Shown in pieces: positions 19,513-29,510 of a stretch of DNA of 64,000 bases. Origin of the DNA: Psychromonas sp. MME1 (GTDB lineage Bacteria > Pseudomonadota > Gammaproteobacteria > Enterobacterales > Psychromonadaceae); NCBI RefSeq assembly GCF_041080865.1, contig NZ_CP160906.1, forward strand, positions 1,240,001 through 1,304,000, in the 5' to 3' direction. A model generated the notes under the pieces. That model saw only the letters and a list, made by a program, of their open reading frames with translations, had not been told where the DNA came from and did no database searches. The translations under genes and the position numbers were made by a program. Position 1 is the first letter of the stretch. Each line of letters starts with the position of its first letter.

Positions 19513-20646
19513 ATGTCAGACAGCCCTGCTTTGGCGCTTTTAAAAGATTTAGTTAATAGACGCTCTATCACACCTAATGATGCAGGTTGCCAACAATTAC
19601 TGATTTCTCGTTTAGAGAAGTTAGGCTTTATTTGTGAAGTAATGGTGTTTGAAGATACAACAAATCTATGGGCAAGAAGAGGAACAGAAAAACCTCTTTT
19701 TTGTTTTGCCGGTCATACAGATGTTGTCCCCCCAGGACCAGAAAGCAATTGGAAGTTTCCTCCTTTTTGCGCGACAGAACACGACGGCTACTTATATGGA
19801 CGTGGTACAGCTGATATGAAAAGTGGCATTGCCGCTTTTATGATTGCACTTGAACAATTTATTGCCGCACATCAAGATCATAACGGCTCAATCGCATTAC
19901 TTATAACAAGCGATGAAGAGGGACCATTTATCAATGGCACTACACGTGTCATTGATACTCTCGTTGCTCGCAATGAGCTCATCGATTTTTGTATCGTAGG
20001 TGAACCCTCAAGTTCAGTAAATGTTGGTGATACGATTAAAAATGGACGCAGAGGATCGTTAACAGCTGATTTGACTATACATGGTATTCAAGGACATGTT
20101 GCCTACCCTCACCTCGTTAATAACCCTATTCATAGCAGTGCGTTGGTATTATCAGACTTGGTAAATATTGAATGGGATAAAGGTAATGAATATTTTCCAC
20201 CGACAAGCTTTCAAATTACTAACATTAACTCAGGAACAGGTGCAAGCAATGTCGTGCCGGGTGAAACTGTTGTACAGTGTAATTTCAGATATTCAACTGA
20301 ACTGACTGCCGAGCAAATAATTGAAAAATTTGAAACAACACTTAAAAAACATAAAGCGAAGTATTCATTAAAATGGACCTTTAATGGCTCCCCATTTATT
20401 ACAGAGCCTGGCTCTTTGACTGAAGCGGTCAGCCTAGCAATTAAAAATACAACGGGACTTGATAGCGAATTATCAACAAGCGGTGGCACATCTGACGCTC
20501 GATTTATTGCACCTACTGGTGCTCAAGTTATTGAACTCGGTCCATGTAATGCAACTATTCATAAGGTCGATGAATGTGTCAAAGTCAGTGACCTTGAAAA
20601 GCTGGTTACGATATATCATTTATCATTGATAAATTTATTAGCATGA
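19513..20646 (+). CDS. dapE: Succinyl-diaminopimelate desuccinylase
   Basis: M20-family zinc enzyme, 377 aa, the usual length. It hydrolyses N-succinyl-LL-diaminopimelate in the lysine/diaminopimelate pathway that feeds peptidoglycan. Metal and catalytic motifs are present: [11 protein letters not shown] (His and Asp), [14 protein letters not shown] (Asp), TSDEEGP (two Glu), VGEPSS and the C-terminal [12 protein letters not shown] (His). It follows yffB by 9 bases and its stop overlaps the start of the next gene by 4 bases. Confidence 0.96.
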   Translation: MSDSPALALLKDLVNRRSITPNDAGCQQLLISRLEKLGFICEVMVFEDTTNLWARRGTEKPLFCFAGHTDVVPPGPESNWKFPPFCATEHDGYLYGRGTADMKSGIAAFMIALEQFIAAHQDHNGSIALLITSDEEGPFINGTTRVIDTLVARNELIDFCIVGEPSSSVNVGDTIKNGRRGSLTADLTIHGIQGHVAYPHLVNNPIHSSALVLSDLVNIEWDKGNEYFPPTSFQITNINSGTGASNVVPGETVVQCNFRYSTELTAEQIIEKFETTLKKHKAKYSLKWTFNGSPFITEPGSLTEAVSLAIKNTTGLDSELSTSGGTSDARFIAPTGAQVIELGPCNATIHKVDECVKVSDLEKLVTIYHLSLINLLA

Positions 20647-21320
20647 TAATCGAGCAATTAACGGGTCAAGTGACTTCTCATTTGAGTGAATTAAAAAATG
20701 GTATCTTAATTCATTCGAGTGTTATCCGTGATTTTTCTGCATTACAAAAAGCGGCTAAGCAAGCTAATTTCAATTTGCAAATTGCCAGTGGTTTTCGCAG
20801 CTTTGCTAGACAATCGCTCATCTGGAATAATAAATATTCAGGTAAAAGTGAACTACTTGATAAATTAGAGCACCCCATCGACATCAGTACAATCTCTGAA
20901 TTAGAGAAATTACTCGCGATATTGCATTGGTCAGCTTTACCTGGCACGAGTAGGCATCATTGGGGAACTGACTTTGATCTCTATGACCCAGACCTATTAC
21001 CAGAAAATGGCAAATTACAGTTAAAAGTAAGTGAATATACTAAAGATTACTTTTTGGAATTTAACGATTGGCTAACGGCTAACATCAACAATTATGGCTT
21101 TTATAGGCCATATCAAACATATAATAATGGTGTTGCTAGCGAACCTTGGCATATCAGTTACTTTCCTATTGCTAATAAAGCACTTAAGCAATTAGATCTA
21201 GACCACGTTCACCACTTAATAGACAAAAATAACATACTAGGTAAGTCGCTTATTTGCGAGCAATTACCTATGATATATGAGAGATTCATCAGCAATATTA
21301 ATATTTATAATGGAGTATAA
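20643..21320 (+). CDS. M15-family D-alanyl-D-alanine carboxypeptidase
   Basis: VanY/M15B-type zinc peptidase of 225 aa. The zinc-binding motif [13 protein letters not shown] (about residues 100-112) and the later EPWHISYFP histidine motif are intact, with the [10 protein letters not shown] block before them. Such enzymes trim the terminal D-Ala of cell-wall peptides. There is no signal peptide, so it may be cytoplasmic or exported otherwise. The ATGA overlap with dapE points to a coupled role in wall precursor metabolism (inference). Confidence 0.88.
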   Translation: MIIEQLTGQVTSHLSELKNGILIHSSVIRDFSALQKAAKQANFNLQIASGFRSFARQSLIWNNKYSGKSELLDKLEHPIDISTISELEKLLAILHWSALPGTSRHHWGTDFDLYDPDLLPENGKLQLKVSEYTKDYFLEFNDWLTANINNYGFYRPYQTYNNGVASEPWHISYFPIANKALKQLDLDHVHHLIDKNNILGKSLICEQLPMIYERFISNINIYNGV

Positions 21321-21322
21321 CC

Positions 21323-21694
21323 ATGTCTGAAAAGCGTAAATTTTCTCGCGTACATTTCACTGGCCAATGTTTTTTATCAGAGATAATTAATAATGAAGTC
21401 GTACAATGGCAGAGTGAACTTTTAGATATATCTTTAAAAGGTGCATTAGTGAAAGCGATCGATGATTTTACCTATAACGTCGACAAAGCCATCAAGTTAA
21501 ATCTTAACCTAGAAGGCTCTGATGTAACTTTAGAAATATCAGGCGTACTATGCCATCAAGAAAATGGATTTATCGGGATTAAATTCGTCACCTTGGATAT
21601 AGAAAGTATTACTCATCTAAAACGTTTAATTCAGTTAAATGTTGCAGATTCAGCGATCATGGATAGAGAAATATCTCAGCTCATCAATCCATAA
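21323..21694 (+). CDS. Single-domain PilZ protein
   Basis: PilZ-domain c-di-GMP receptor of 123 aa. The RxxxR motif (RKFSR, residues 5-9) and the D/NxSxxG motif (DISLKG, about 37-42) are intact, so c-di-GMP binding is expected. It lies 2 bases after the carboxypeptidase stop and 32 bases before a large PilZ gene, which suggests one operon. The output is unknown; motility or surface functions are usual for the family. Confidence 0.9.
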   Translation: MSEKRKFSRVHFTGQCFLSEIINNEVVQWQSELLDISLKGALVKAIDDFTYNVDKAIKLNLNLEGSDVTLEISGVLCHQENGFIGIKFVTLDIESITHLKRLIQLNVADSAIMDREISQLINP

Positions 21695-21726
21695 ATTAGA
21701 GAATATCAAACAGCAAATAATCAAAT

Positions 21727-23868
21727 ATGGATTTAACTAAATATAACTCCCAAATAAAAGAACTTATCTCGTTGCGTCATGAACCTGATTTCAACACGTT
21801 ACTAGATAAAATTTTATTTGGGGAAAGTAACAGTCATAAATTTTTAATTAAGATGGAGCTTAATCGTTTAACGACACCTTGTAAACGAGTCATTGACCTT
21901 CGTGATAAAGTGCTAACGGAATGTTCTCCATACGATATAGAAAATATTAAGCATTATTTAACAATTGAAGCGCTTGCTATTTTTAAAAGCAATTTAGAAC
22001 GTTACGGAGAATATACTATTGGCGTCTTTGAAGCAGTACATCAATATATTTCTGAGAAGAAACAGTTTGAATTGAATGCAAGCACACAAGTTATAAATAG
22101 CGATACAAAGAGTAGCATCGAATTATTAACTTTAATAAATAACCGTAAACGTGCGACACCACGGATGTATTTAGTTTCAATGGTAAACATTACATTAAGC
22201 GATGGAAAAAGTTTGCAGGCGCAAACCGCTAATATATCCACAACCGGTTTAAAAATAAAATTAACACATTATGTCCCGCTACGTAACGAAGAATTAGTTG
22301 AAGTTATGTTCACGGATCTGCGTCACTCTTTTCATGAGCCAGTCTTAAATAGTGCGATTAAATACAAAATCATTAAACAAAAAGAAAAAGAGAGTAAATT
22401 CTATCTTTACTTAACATTGTCCGATAACAATGATGACTTTAACCAATTTTTAAAACATTTTATACGTACCCATCATTACAAGTATAAGTTCGATGTTCAC
22501 TACTATTATCAATTAGTCAAAATTGATGCATTGAAAATAAGTTATTTTAAGCAGTTAAATGCCTTACCGATTTACCTCAACTGTAATGAATATTCACCCA
22601 TTTTATTTGCATTAAAAAACCATGTTAACAATAACATCCTTCAAGATTGGTTTTGTGATGGTGTAAACCAATTAGAGTTTTTATTTAACGAGCTGCGCTT
22701 TACCCAATTATGTGTCTATGCACAAACACGCCCAGCAACCACCTTGTATTCCTTTACTCATCAAGTACAAGGTAAAATATTTTTTATTTCAGCAACTGAA
22801 GAAGAGCTCCAACACTCAGGCTTAAAAACTCAGTTTTTACATTATGGCAGCCGCAAAGAAAGTTGGCGCACTTACCATTTTACGCTACAACCTTATCAAT
22901 ATCTTGAAAATAATCATTACCCACAAACAGATCTATTTCCACAACAATTTAAAAACATAACACATCTTGCAACTCTGCTCCCTTTAAATGATTCAACTAT
23001 TACCTATAATCAACAAATCGACACTAAAGATATTAATAAAATAAATTGTTTTGTTCATAGAATAAATAAAATAAAAGGCTTCGATATTGTTGAGATGTTT
23101 ACTGAAGAACGACGTATCGAGCCTCGCTATCTATTTAGTTGTAAAGTATTTGCAGTGCTTGAAGGTAAAAAACACAGCGGAACTTTAATTGATTTTTCAT
23201 TAACAGGATTAAGAATAAAATTAGATAACAACATTGATATTAATGTTAATCACAAACTCACTGTAAATTTATTTGAACTACAGAAAATCGCAACAAATTA
23301 TTCCTTAGAAAATTTAAAATATAAAGTTGTCCACCTATCTCCTGAAAATACCCTACATTTACAGGTAAACGACAAAGCATCTTCACTTACTACAAAAAAT
23401 TTCTTTTCATTATTAGTTGAAAATAATAAAGATAAATTAAAGTGCTTACCATTAAATGAGAAACGTACTCCTTCGCAAAAAAGACTACTTGAGCTGAGCG
23501 AGTCATTTCTTAATAACGCTATTTTATTCATTCACAATGAAAAGAATTTACCAATAATTAAGTATGCTGCTATTAACCATGTAAAAAGCCCAATAAGTAA
23601 ATTATTGAACAGACGCAATGGCAAACAATCCCTTTTGCAGGAGCTATTACTCGATAACGATTATTTATATGAGCGACTTATTACCAAGCCTGTAAAAGAA
23701 AATGATAGCAGTAACGATTGTATGGTTTACATCAAGGCGTATGAAAGAACGGCATCTGGAAAAGTCAGTGTATGCTCGAGTCTGATTTTAATTCTCCACA
23801 GGAAAGGTTACAGTTTATCAAATCAGCAAGCGATAAATACCACTTTTATGCCCTCTACTATCACTTAA
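21727..23868 (+). CDS. Large tandem PilZ-domain protein, C-terminus lost to a frameshift
   Basis: PilZ protein of 713 aa with two PilZ domains. The first has RATPR and NISTTG (about residues 145-175); the second has RIEPR and DFSLTG (about 460-495). Both retain the c-di-GMP-binding motifs. The N-terminal helical domain and overall plan match the paralogue at 50487-52955. The last 35 or so residues look out of frame: the -1 frame from about 23764 continues as a peptide aligning with the paralogue's C-terminus. Adding one base to the AAAA run at 23760-23763 would restore a protein of about 772 aa. Either the gene is damaged or the sequence has an error. Confidence 0.85.
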   Translation: MDLTKYNSQIKELISLRHEPDFNTLLDKILFGESNSHKFLIKMELNRLTTPCKRVIDLRDKVLTECSPYDIENIKHYLTIEALAIFKSNLERYGEYTIGVFEAVHQYISEKKQFELNASTQVINSDTKSSIELLTLINNRKRATPRMYLVSMVNITLSDGKSLQAQTANISTTGLKIKLTHYVPLRNEELVEVMFTDLRHSFHEPVLNSAIKYKIIKQKEKESKFYLYLTLSDNNDDFNQFLKHFIRTHHYKYKFDVHYYYQLVKIDALKISYFKQLNALPIYLNCNEYSPILFALKNHVNNNILQDWFCDGVNQLEFLFNELRFTQLCVYAQTRPATTLYSFTHQVQGKIFFISATEEELQHSGLKTQFLHYGSRKESWRTYHFTLQPYQYLENNHYPQTDLFPQQFKNITHLATLLPLNDSTITYNQQIDTKDINKINCFVHRINKIKGFDIVEMFTEERRIEPRYLFSCKVFAVLEGKKHSGTLIDFSLTGLRIKLDNNIDINVNHKLTVNLFELQKIATNYSLENLKYKVVHLSPENTLHLQVNDKASSLTTKNFFSLLVENNKDKLKCLPLNEKRTPSQKRLLELSESFLNNAILFIHNEKNLPIIKYAAINHVKSPISKLLNRRNGKQSLLQELLLDNDYLYERLITKPVKENDSSNDCMVYIKAYERTASGKVSVCSSLILILHRKGYSLSNQQAINTTFMPSTIT

Positions 23869-24044
23869 TAAATATTGATCCTATTAAGCTTGAAGTAAAT
23901 AGTAATAGTCCAGAATTAAAACTCATTACACAATCATCAAAACATTTGCTTAAGAACTTGAAGGACGAGTTTTCTGAAATTGATACTTTAATTGAGTTAA
24001 TTGACCGAACAGATCAAGTTTTGCAAAATTTAATAGTTCAGTGA
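23764..24044 (+). pseudogene. Displaced C-terminal part of the large PilZ gene
   Basis: An open frame, with an ATG at 23772, overlaps the end of the preceding PilZ gene in the -1 frame and runs to TGA at 24042-24044. Its peptide (ESDFNSPQERLQFI near the start, LKDEFSEIDTLIELIDRTDQ near the end) aligns with the paralogue's C-terminus (EEDEKHDELRKLL and LQDTLAIFNIMDITDM). It is therefore best read as the missing tail of the PilZ protein, not an independent gene. Confidence 0.75.
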
Positions 24045-24051
24045 GTGAAAT

Positions 24052-24099
24052 AAAAAACTCCATTAAGTTTTTGATGGTAAGTTCATCAACTTAATGGAG
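24052..24099 (-). terminator. Terminator of the malQ-glgB-glgX operon
   Basis: CTCCATTAAG (24058-24067) pairs with CTTAATGGAG (24090-24099), with an inner stem TTGATG/CATCAA (24071-24076 and 24084-24089). On the minus strand the stem is followed by TTTTTTATTT, fitting termination of glgX, which ends at 24124. Confidence 0.85.
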
Positions 24100-24123
24100 A
24101 ATTAGTAATAGCGCTATTCTTTT

Positions 24124-26232
24124 TTACTTTTGGATATGACGTACAGACTTTAAAAGCGTCAAAGAACGCGCATTTAGTTGTATGTTATCCTTTATATATT
24201 TTTGTTTATCCGCCGGTTCAGGTGAAGTGCAAGCGGTATTAATCTTTACTTTCCACGCATGTCCAACTGCTAAACTTGGCAAATTGCAGCCTATTTGATA
24301 CGTTGAGGCATTGAAAACTAAAAACCATCGCTCTCCTGTTTGTTCTGCTTCATGTAATTCTAAAGCCAGTGCTTGTGAATTAGAAGCATGCCAATCAGAT
24401 TCACTCATTACATAACCATCGGGATGATACCATCTAACCAGATCTGAGTTTTCACAACGGCCAATACAATCATCACTTAAAGCTAGGTGCCCAAATAAAC
24501 GTGATTCACTCCGTATCTTTATGATCTTACTCGTAAATTCAAGTAACGCTTGATCCGCTTTCGACAAATCCCAATTTAGCCAACTAATTTTATTATCTTG
24601 GCAATAGGCATTATTATTACCCGATTGCGTATTCCCCATCTCATCACCCGCTAAAAAATGTGGTGTGCCTTGAGATAATATTAAACTAGTGATCAAATTC
24701 CGTTTTTGCTGCTCGCGTAGTTGATTAATTCGCTCATTGTCAGTTTTACCTTCCGCCCCATAATTATAAGATAAATTATGTCCATGCCCATCGCGATTAT
24801 TTTCACAATTATCAAGGTTATGACGAGAATTATATGAAACTAAATCATGCAAAGTAAATCCATCGTGGTAACTGATGAAATTAACACTCGTTGAGTTTGA
24901 ACGAAAACGTTTCGCGAAAACATCACGTGATCCTAATAAACGCGTAGCTAATTCAGCGACATGCCCAGTATCACCACGCCAGAATGAACGCAGTGTATCT
25001 CTATAACGATCATTACACTCTAACCAGTTATTTGGAAATCCACCTAAGCAATAACCACCAGGACCAATATCCCAAGGCTCTGCAATTAGTTTAACATTAC
25101 TTAAAACAGGATCTTGTAGGATCGCTTTAAAAAATGCACTTTGACTATTAAAGGCTCCATTTTCACGGGCAAGTGTTGTTGCCAAATCAAAACGGAAACC
25201 ATCAACTTGCATTTCTGTAACCCAATAACGTAACGAGTCAAGTACCAGTTTCAATGTCCACGAATAATCCATATTAACGGTATTACCACAACCAGAATGG
25301 TTACTATATTGCGTGTAATTTTTATCATCAATGTAGTTATCATTCTCAAAACTATAGTAATTGCGATTATCAAAACCTTTCAAGCTGAGAATGAGTCCAT
25401 CATTACCTGATTCAGCAGTATGGTTATAGACAACGTCTAAAATGACTTCAATACCTGCCTCATGCAGCTCTCGTACCATGGTCTTAAATTCGTTAACTGC
25501 ATCATATTGTGCATAACGGCAATCAGGCGCAAAAAAACAAATTGGGTTATATCCCCAATAATTGGTCAGTTGCAAATCTTTCAAACGCGTTTCACTAGTA
25601 AAGCTAAAAATTGGCATTATTTGTAAACTAGTGATCCCGAGTTTTTTGTAATGTGCAATGCTAGCAGGATCTGATAGCCCTAAATACTTACCTCGCTTTT
25701 CAAGCGGCACGTTGTTATTAAGTTGACTAAATCCTTTTACATGAACTTCATAAAGAATACGGTCATACTCTTCAATGGCAGGTTTGCTTACCCCCTGCCA
25801 ATCAAAGGCATCGTCCACGACGACAGATTTAACAACTTGTGAATCATCATCGTCGCTTTGAGCTTGTTGAAAACTATGCTGCACACCGCTTAGCGCTTTA
25901 GCATAGGGATCAATTAACAAATTATTGCTGTTAAATAATAAACCAATTTCCGGTTGAAAATCTCCGTATACACGGTATCCGTAACGTTGCCCTGCTTTGA
26001 CATCATTAACAAAAATGCTCCAAAGATGTCCCTGCTTTACATCTAAAGGGTATCTAGCAATCTCTTTTTCATAGGCATTGAAAAGACATAATTCAACACG
26101 ATATGCACCTAGACTATAGACTGAAAAATTACACCCATCCGCGGTCAACTTGGTGCCAAGCGGATGGAATTGCGGCTTCCCTATAGAAAATGGATGATCA
26201 TGTCTATCAAGTATAAGCAATTTATCGATCAA
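24124..26232 (-). CDS. glgX: Glycogen debranching enzyme / isoamylase-type GlgX
   Basis: GH13 debranching enzyme of 702 aa with an N-terminal CBM48 domain (GTKLTADGCNFSVYS, about residues 28-42). Catalytic motifs are DGFRFDLATTL (nucleophile Asp), IAEPWDIGPGG (acid Glu) and SYHDGFTLHD (third Asp). GlgX removes short branches from glycogen limit dextrins. It starts at a TTG (26232) preceded by AAAGGATAAATAA, only 4 bases after the restored end of glgB, so glgB and glgX are tightly coupled. The family length is 650-710 aa. Confidence 0.93.
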   Translation of the reverse strand: MIDKLLILDRHDHPFSIGKPQFHPLGTKLTADGCNFSVYSLGAYRVELCLFNAYEKEIARYPLDVKQGHLWSIFVNDVKAGQRYGYRVYGDFQPEIGLLFNSNNLLIDPYAKALSGVQHSFQQAQSDDDDSQVVKSVVVDDAFDWQGVSKPAIEEYDRILYEVHVKGFSQLNNNVPLEKRGKYLGLSDPASIAHYKKLGITSLQIMPIFSFTSETRLKDLQLTNYWGYNPICFFAPDCRYAQYDAVNEFKTMVRELHEAGIEVILDVVYNHTAESGNDGLILSLKGFDNRNYYSFENDNYIDDKNYTQYSNHSGCGNTVNMDYSWTLKLVLDSLRYWVTEMQVDGFRFDLATTLARENGAFNSQSAFFKAILQDPVLSNVKLIAEPWDIGPGGYCLGGFPNNWLECNDRYRDTLRSFWRGDTGHVAELATRLLGSRDVFAKRFRSNSTSVNFISYHDGFTLHDLVSYNSRHNLDNCENNRDGHGHNLSYNYGAEGKTDNERINQLREQQKRNLITSLILSQGTPHFLAGDEMGNTQSGNNNAYCQDNKISWLNWDLSKADQALLEFTSKIIKIRSESRLFGHLALSDDCIGRCENSDLVRWYHPDGYVMSESDWHASNSQALALELHEAEQTGERWFLVFNASTYQIGCNLPSLAVGHAWKVKINTACTSPEPADKQKYIKDNIQLNARSLTLLKSVRHIQK

Positions 26233-26236
26233 TTAT

Positions 26237-26412
26237 TTATCCTTTTTTGGTTAAATATACCGTTGATAACGGAGGTAAATTTAATATAAATGAGTATGGT
26301 TTTCCTTGCCATTCCTGTTCTTCAGCAACAAAAACGCCTAATTTGTCACCCATAATAAAATTACTACCCCAATAATAGTGGCTATCGGTATTTAAAATAA
26401 CTTCATAATCCC
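26237..26412 (-). pseudogene. glgB: Displaced C-terminal tail of glgB
   Basis: Minus-strand frame reading ELGDYEVILNTDSHYYWGSN, later QEWQGKPYSFILNLPPLST, ending TAA at 26237-26239. These are the standard last 55 or so residues of bacterial GlgB. It is continuous with the truncated gene if one base is restored, and ends 4 bases before the glgX start. Confidence 0.8.
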
Positions 26413-28593
26413 CTAGTTCATCAACGGAACTCGATATGCTTCTCGAGGTACTGGTGTGAAATTGGATAAACAGATAATAGTTTTATCTTGTTTTAAATTA
26501 TGGCGTACAAAAGAAAAAACACTATTCTCACCATCACTATGATCCAACCAAGCAAAACCTTCTGCCTGATAATCGCCTTCATAGAAAGCGGCATTGTTTT
26601 TGTAAAGGTGATTTAAATCAGCAACCAACTTCTGTTGCCCTTTGTGTTTTTCATATTGTAACAGATCCCAATCGAGACCTGTGTTATGGTTCCATTCACG
26701 TACTTGCGCAAATTCAGTCCCCATAAAATTAAGCTTTTTACCCGGATGCGCATACATAAAGCCCATATATGCACGTAAATTAGCGGCTGTTTGCCACTCA
26801 TCACCCGGCATTTTATCAAGCATACTCTTCTTACCATGTACAACTTCATCGTGTGAAATCGGTAATACGAAGTGCTCATTATAATGGTAAACCATTGAGA
26901 ATGTCATTTCATGATGATGATATTTTCTATACATAGGATCTTCTTGCATATAACTTAAAGTATCATGCATCCAGCCCATATTCCATTTAAAGCCAAAACC
27001 TAGACCACCATCGAAGGTTGGTTTAGAGACTCCAGCAAAGGCGGTAGACTCTTCAGCGATAGTCATCGCATTAGGATATTGGCGATAAACTTCTTCATTA
27101 AACCATTTTAGCAAACTGATCGCTTCATAGTTATGATTACCGCCATCAACGTTTGGCACCCACTCCCCTTCGTTGCGCGAATAATCCCAATAAAGCATAG
27201 AGGCGACGGCATCTACACGCAGTCCATCTACATGGAACTTATCAAGCCAAATAAGTGCACTTGCGACAAGAAATTGACGTACATTATCGCGACCGAAATC
27301 GTAGATGTAAGAATTCCAATCGGGATGCCAACCACGGCGAGGATCTTCATACTCATATAAAGGAGTGCCATCGAAACGAGCAAGACCATGAGGGTCTGAT
27401 GGGAAATGTGCAGGCACCCAATCGACAATAATACCAATACCCGCTTGGTGACATTTATCAATAAAGAATTTTAAATCATCAGCATTGCCAAAACGACTCG
27501 TTGCGGCAAATAAACCTACTGGTTGGTAGCCCCAAGAGCCATCAAATGGAAACTCAGAAATAGGCATAACTTCAAGATGTGTATAACCCATTTCAATAAT
27601 ATAGGGGATTAGTTCGTCAGCAAGCTCCCGGTAAGTAAGCATCCGTTCAACGCCATCTTCCTGTTTACGCTTCCAAGACCCTAAGTGGACTTCATAAATA
27701 CTCATTGCAGAAAAGCGTTTATCACCGCTTTGTGATGCTTGCCACGCTTGGTCATTCCACTGATAAGCATCGTGATCAACAACGATTGATGCATGAGATG
27801 GATATTGTTCCGCTTGGAATCCGACAGGATCCGCTTTATGCGGCAAACGATTGCCAAGGCCATCTTTTAATTCATACTTATACGCACAACCAACATGTAA
27901 ATCTGGTACAAATAATACCCAATGACCACACCAGCTACGTTGCATCGGCTGGCGCTGACCATCCCAATGGTTAATTTGCGTTATTAAACTGACACTCATC
28001 GCATTAGGAGCATAAACGATAAAGCGCACCCCTTTCACCTGTTGGTCACCACAATTAACCGTTTTTAATTGTGCTCCTAAGGTTTGATAAACATTTTGTG
28101 GGGCTTCATGCAATGTAGACAACCCATCAAAAGCAATATCATGAAATTGGTACGGATCAATAAAACGGTAAGAGGCATCTTTATAGATTGCATTTAATTC
28201 ATAATTAAATTTTTCTACAAGCTCAGGAAATTCTAATTCAAATAAGCCTGTATCATCGATGCGCTTTAGTGTTGATTTAACAGTATCGGAACCTAAGTCA
28301 TATAACTCAACGTCTAGTGCATCTGGTAACCAAACACGTAAAAGAAAACCTTTCTTATTCGGATTAGCGATTAAACCTAATTGTTCAAATGGATTTGATA
28401 ACTTGGCTTCTTTGAGTAGGGAAATTAACGCTGTTTTATCTATATGACCGATAGGCTTTTCAACGGTAGTTTTTTTGACTGCTGTTTTTTTTACTGCGGA
28501 TTTTTTAACTACGGGTTTCTTAGTCGCTACTTTAGTTGGCTTTACTACTTTAGACGGTTTTTTTTTCGTTGGTTTAGCTACTTTTTCATTCAT
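26413..28593 (-). CDS. glgB: 1,4-alpha-glucan branching enzyme, truncated by frameshift
   Basis: GH13 branching enzyme, 726 aa as read. It has an unusual Lys/Thr/Val-rich basic N-terminal tail (residues 1-47, repeated KKPxVKK-type units) before the CBM48 domain. Catalytic motifs DGLRVDAVASMLYWD, AEESTAF and LPISHDEVVHGKKS are intact. The protein stops early at PREAYRVPLMN, in the C-terminal beta domain. The next frame continues with ELGDYEVILNTDSHYYWGSN, the expected family sequence, so one base is missing near 26415-26420 (CCG for CCGG would fit). About 60 residues are lost as read. The catalytic domain is complete. Confidence 0.88.
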   Translation of the reverse strand: MNEKVAKPTKKKPSKVVKPTKVATKKPVVKKSAVKKTAVKKTTVEKPIGHIDKTALISLLKEAKLSNPFEQLGLIANPNKKGFLLRVWLPDALDVELYDLGSDTVKSTLKRIDDTGLFELEFPELVEKFNYELNAIYKDASYRFIDPYQFHDIAFDGLSTLHEAPQNVYQTLGAQLKTVNCGDQQVKGVRFIVYAPNAMSVSLITQINHWDGQRQPMQRSWCGHWVLFVPDLHVGCAYKYELKDGLGNRLPHKADPVGFQAEQYPSHASIVVDHDAYQWNDQAWQASQSGDKRFSAMSIYEVHLGSWKRKQEDGVERMLTYRELADELIPYIIEMGYTHLEVMPISEFPFDGSWGYQPVGLFAATSRFGNADDLKFFIDKCHQAGIGIIVDWVPAHFPSDPHGLARFDGTPLYEYEDPRRGWHPDWNSYIYDFGRDNVRQFLVASALIWLDKFHVDGLRVDAVASMLYWDYSRNEGEWVPNVDGGNHNYEAISLLKWFNEEVYRQYPNAMTIAEESTAFAGVSKPTFDGGLGFGFKWNMGWMHDTLSYMQEDPMYRKYHHHEMTFSMVYHYNEHFVLPISHDEVVHGKKSMLDKMPGDEWQTAANLRAYMGFMYAHPGKKLNFMGTEFAQVREWNHNTGLDWDLLQYEKHKGQQKLVADLNHLYKNNAAFYEGDYQAEGFAWLDHSDGENSVFSFVRHNLKQDKTIICLSNFTPVPREAYRVPLMN

Positions 28594-28625
28594 ACAATCT
28601 AGGATCCCATAAGTTATTTAATATC

Positions 28626-28660
28626 ACTAAAGCAAATGCTACCTAAAAATTAGGTAGCAT
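28626..28660 (-). terminator. Hairpin between malQ and glgB
   Basis: ATGCTACCTA (28636-28645) pairs with TAGGTAGCAT (28651-28660) across a 5-base loop. The minus strand continues TTTGCTTTAG, a weak T-rich tail. It lies 10 bases beyond malQ and 42 bases before glgB. Partial termination or mRNA processing is plausible. Confidence 0.6.
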
Positions 28661-28670
28661 ACTCTCTCTT

Positions 28671-29510
28671 TTATCTATGTCTCGCATTGGTTAAGTTTTC
28701 ACACAATACTTTTATACCATCATTATTAAATAATTGTTCTAAAGTTTGTGATAACTTACGTTGCCAATTACGATACTCATCGCTCGTACCTGGTACGTTA
28801 ACAGGTTGGTCCATCTGCAAAAAGTCTTCTAATTGTAGACTTAATAACGCTGAACTACCTGTTGCAAGATGTGTTTGCAATGCAAAATTGAGTGTTTGAT
28901 CCATTCCAACATATAGTGCATCGCGCGGGTAATCCGCAGGCAAACTACCATGACCATGTAAACTATCTAATATTTTTTGTTTACAGATCAAACGGTCATT
29001 CAGTAATGTTTCATAAATAGCTTGATCAGGGTAAAGACCTAATTGACGTCCTAAATGCAAATCTTCACAATGCCAAAAGCCTTTGATTGTCGGCATATCA
29101 TGCGTTGATAGGGTTGCCATCGCCTGTCCTGCATAATGTTCAGGAGAAATATAGCCACCATCTTCAGCTTGCTCAAAAAAGAACACTTTATATGAGTAAA
29201 CACCCGCTTCTTTTAGTAGAACATCAATACCATCAGGTACTGTCCCTAAATCTTCACCGATAACAAGACATTCATTACGTACACTTTCTAATGCAAGCAG
29301 GTTGAGCATATCTTCAACTTGATAATAGATATATGCACCTTTATCTGCACTTGCCCCCTCTGGTACCCACCATAATCGCAATAATGCCATAACATGGTCA
29401 ATACGCAATGCACCACAATGACTCATATTTGACTTTAATAAATCAATAAATGGTTGATATGCAGTTTCCTGTAATTGGTCGGGTGCAATGGCGGCAAACC
29501 CCAGCTTTGA
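28671..29510 (-). pseudogene. malQ: 4-alpha-glucanotransferase MalQ, C-terminal part after frameshift
   Basis: C-terminal piece of amylomaltase (GH77). From an in-frame ATG at 29426 it gives 251 aa; homologous sequence extends upstream to about 29510 (PDQLQETAYQPFIDLLKS). All catalytic motifs are here: ALRIDHVMALLRLWW (nucleophile Asp), VIGEDLGTVPDG (acid Glu) and LSTHDMPTIKGFW (Asp). It is separated from the N-terminal piece by a -1 shift; one extra C in the run near 29491-29494 would rejoin them into about 730 aa. A separate fragment starting at 29426 would lack part of the fold and is unlikely to work alone. Confidence 0.85.

Noticed and set aside
23755-23780. Programmed -1 frameshifting in the large PilZ gene
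   Set aside because: The local GGA-AAA-G lacks a tandem slippery heptamer and no strong downstream stem is evident, so a simple indel or sequence error is more likely.
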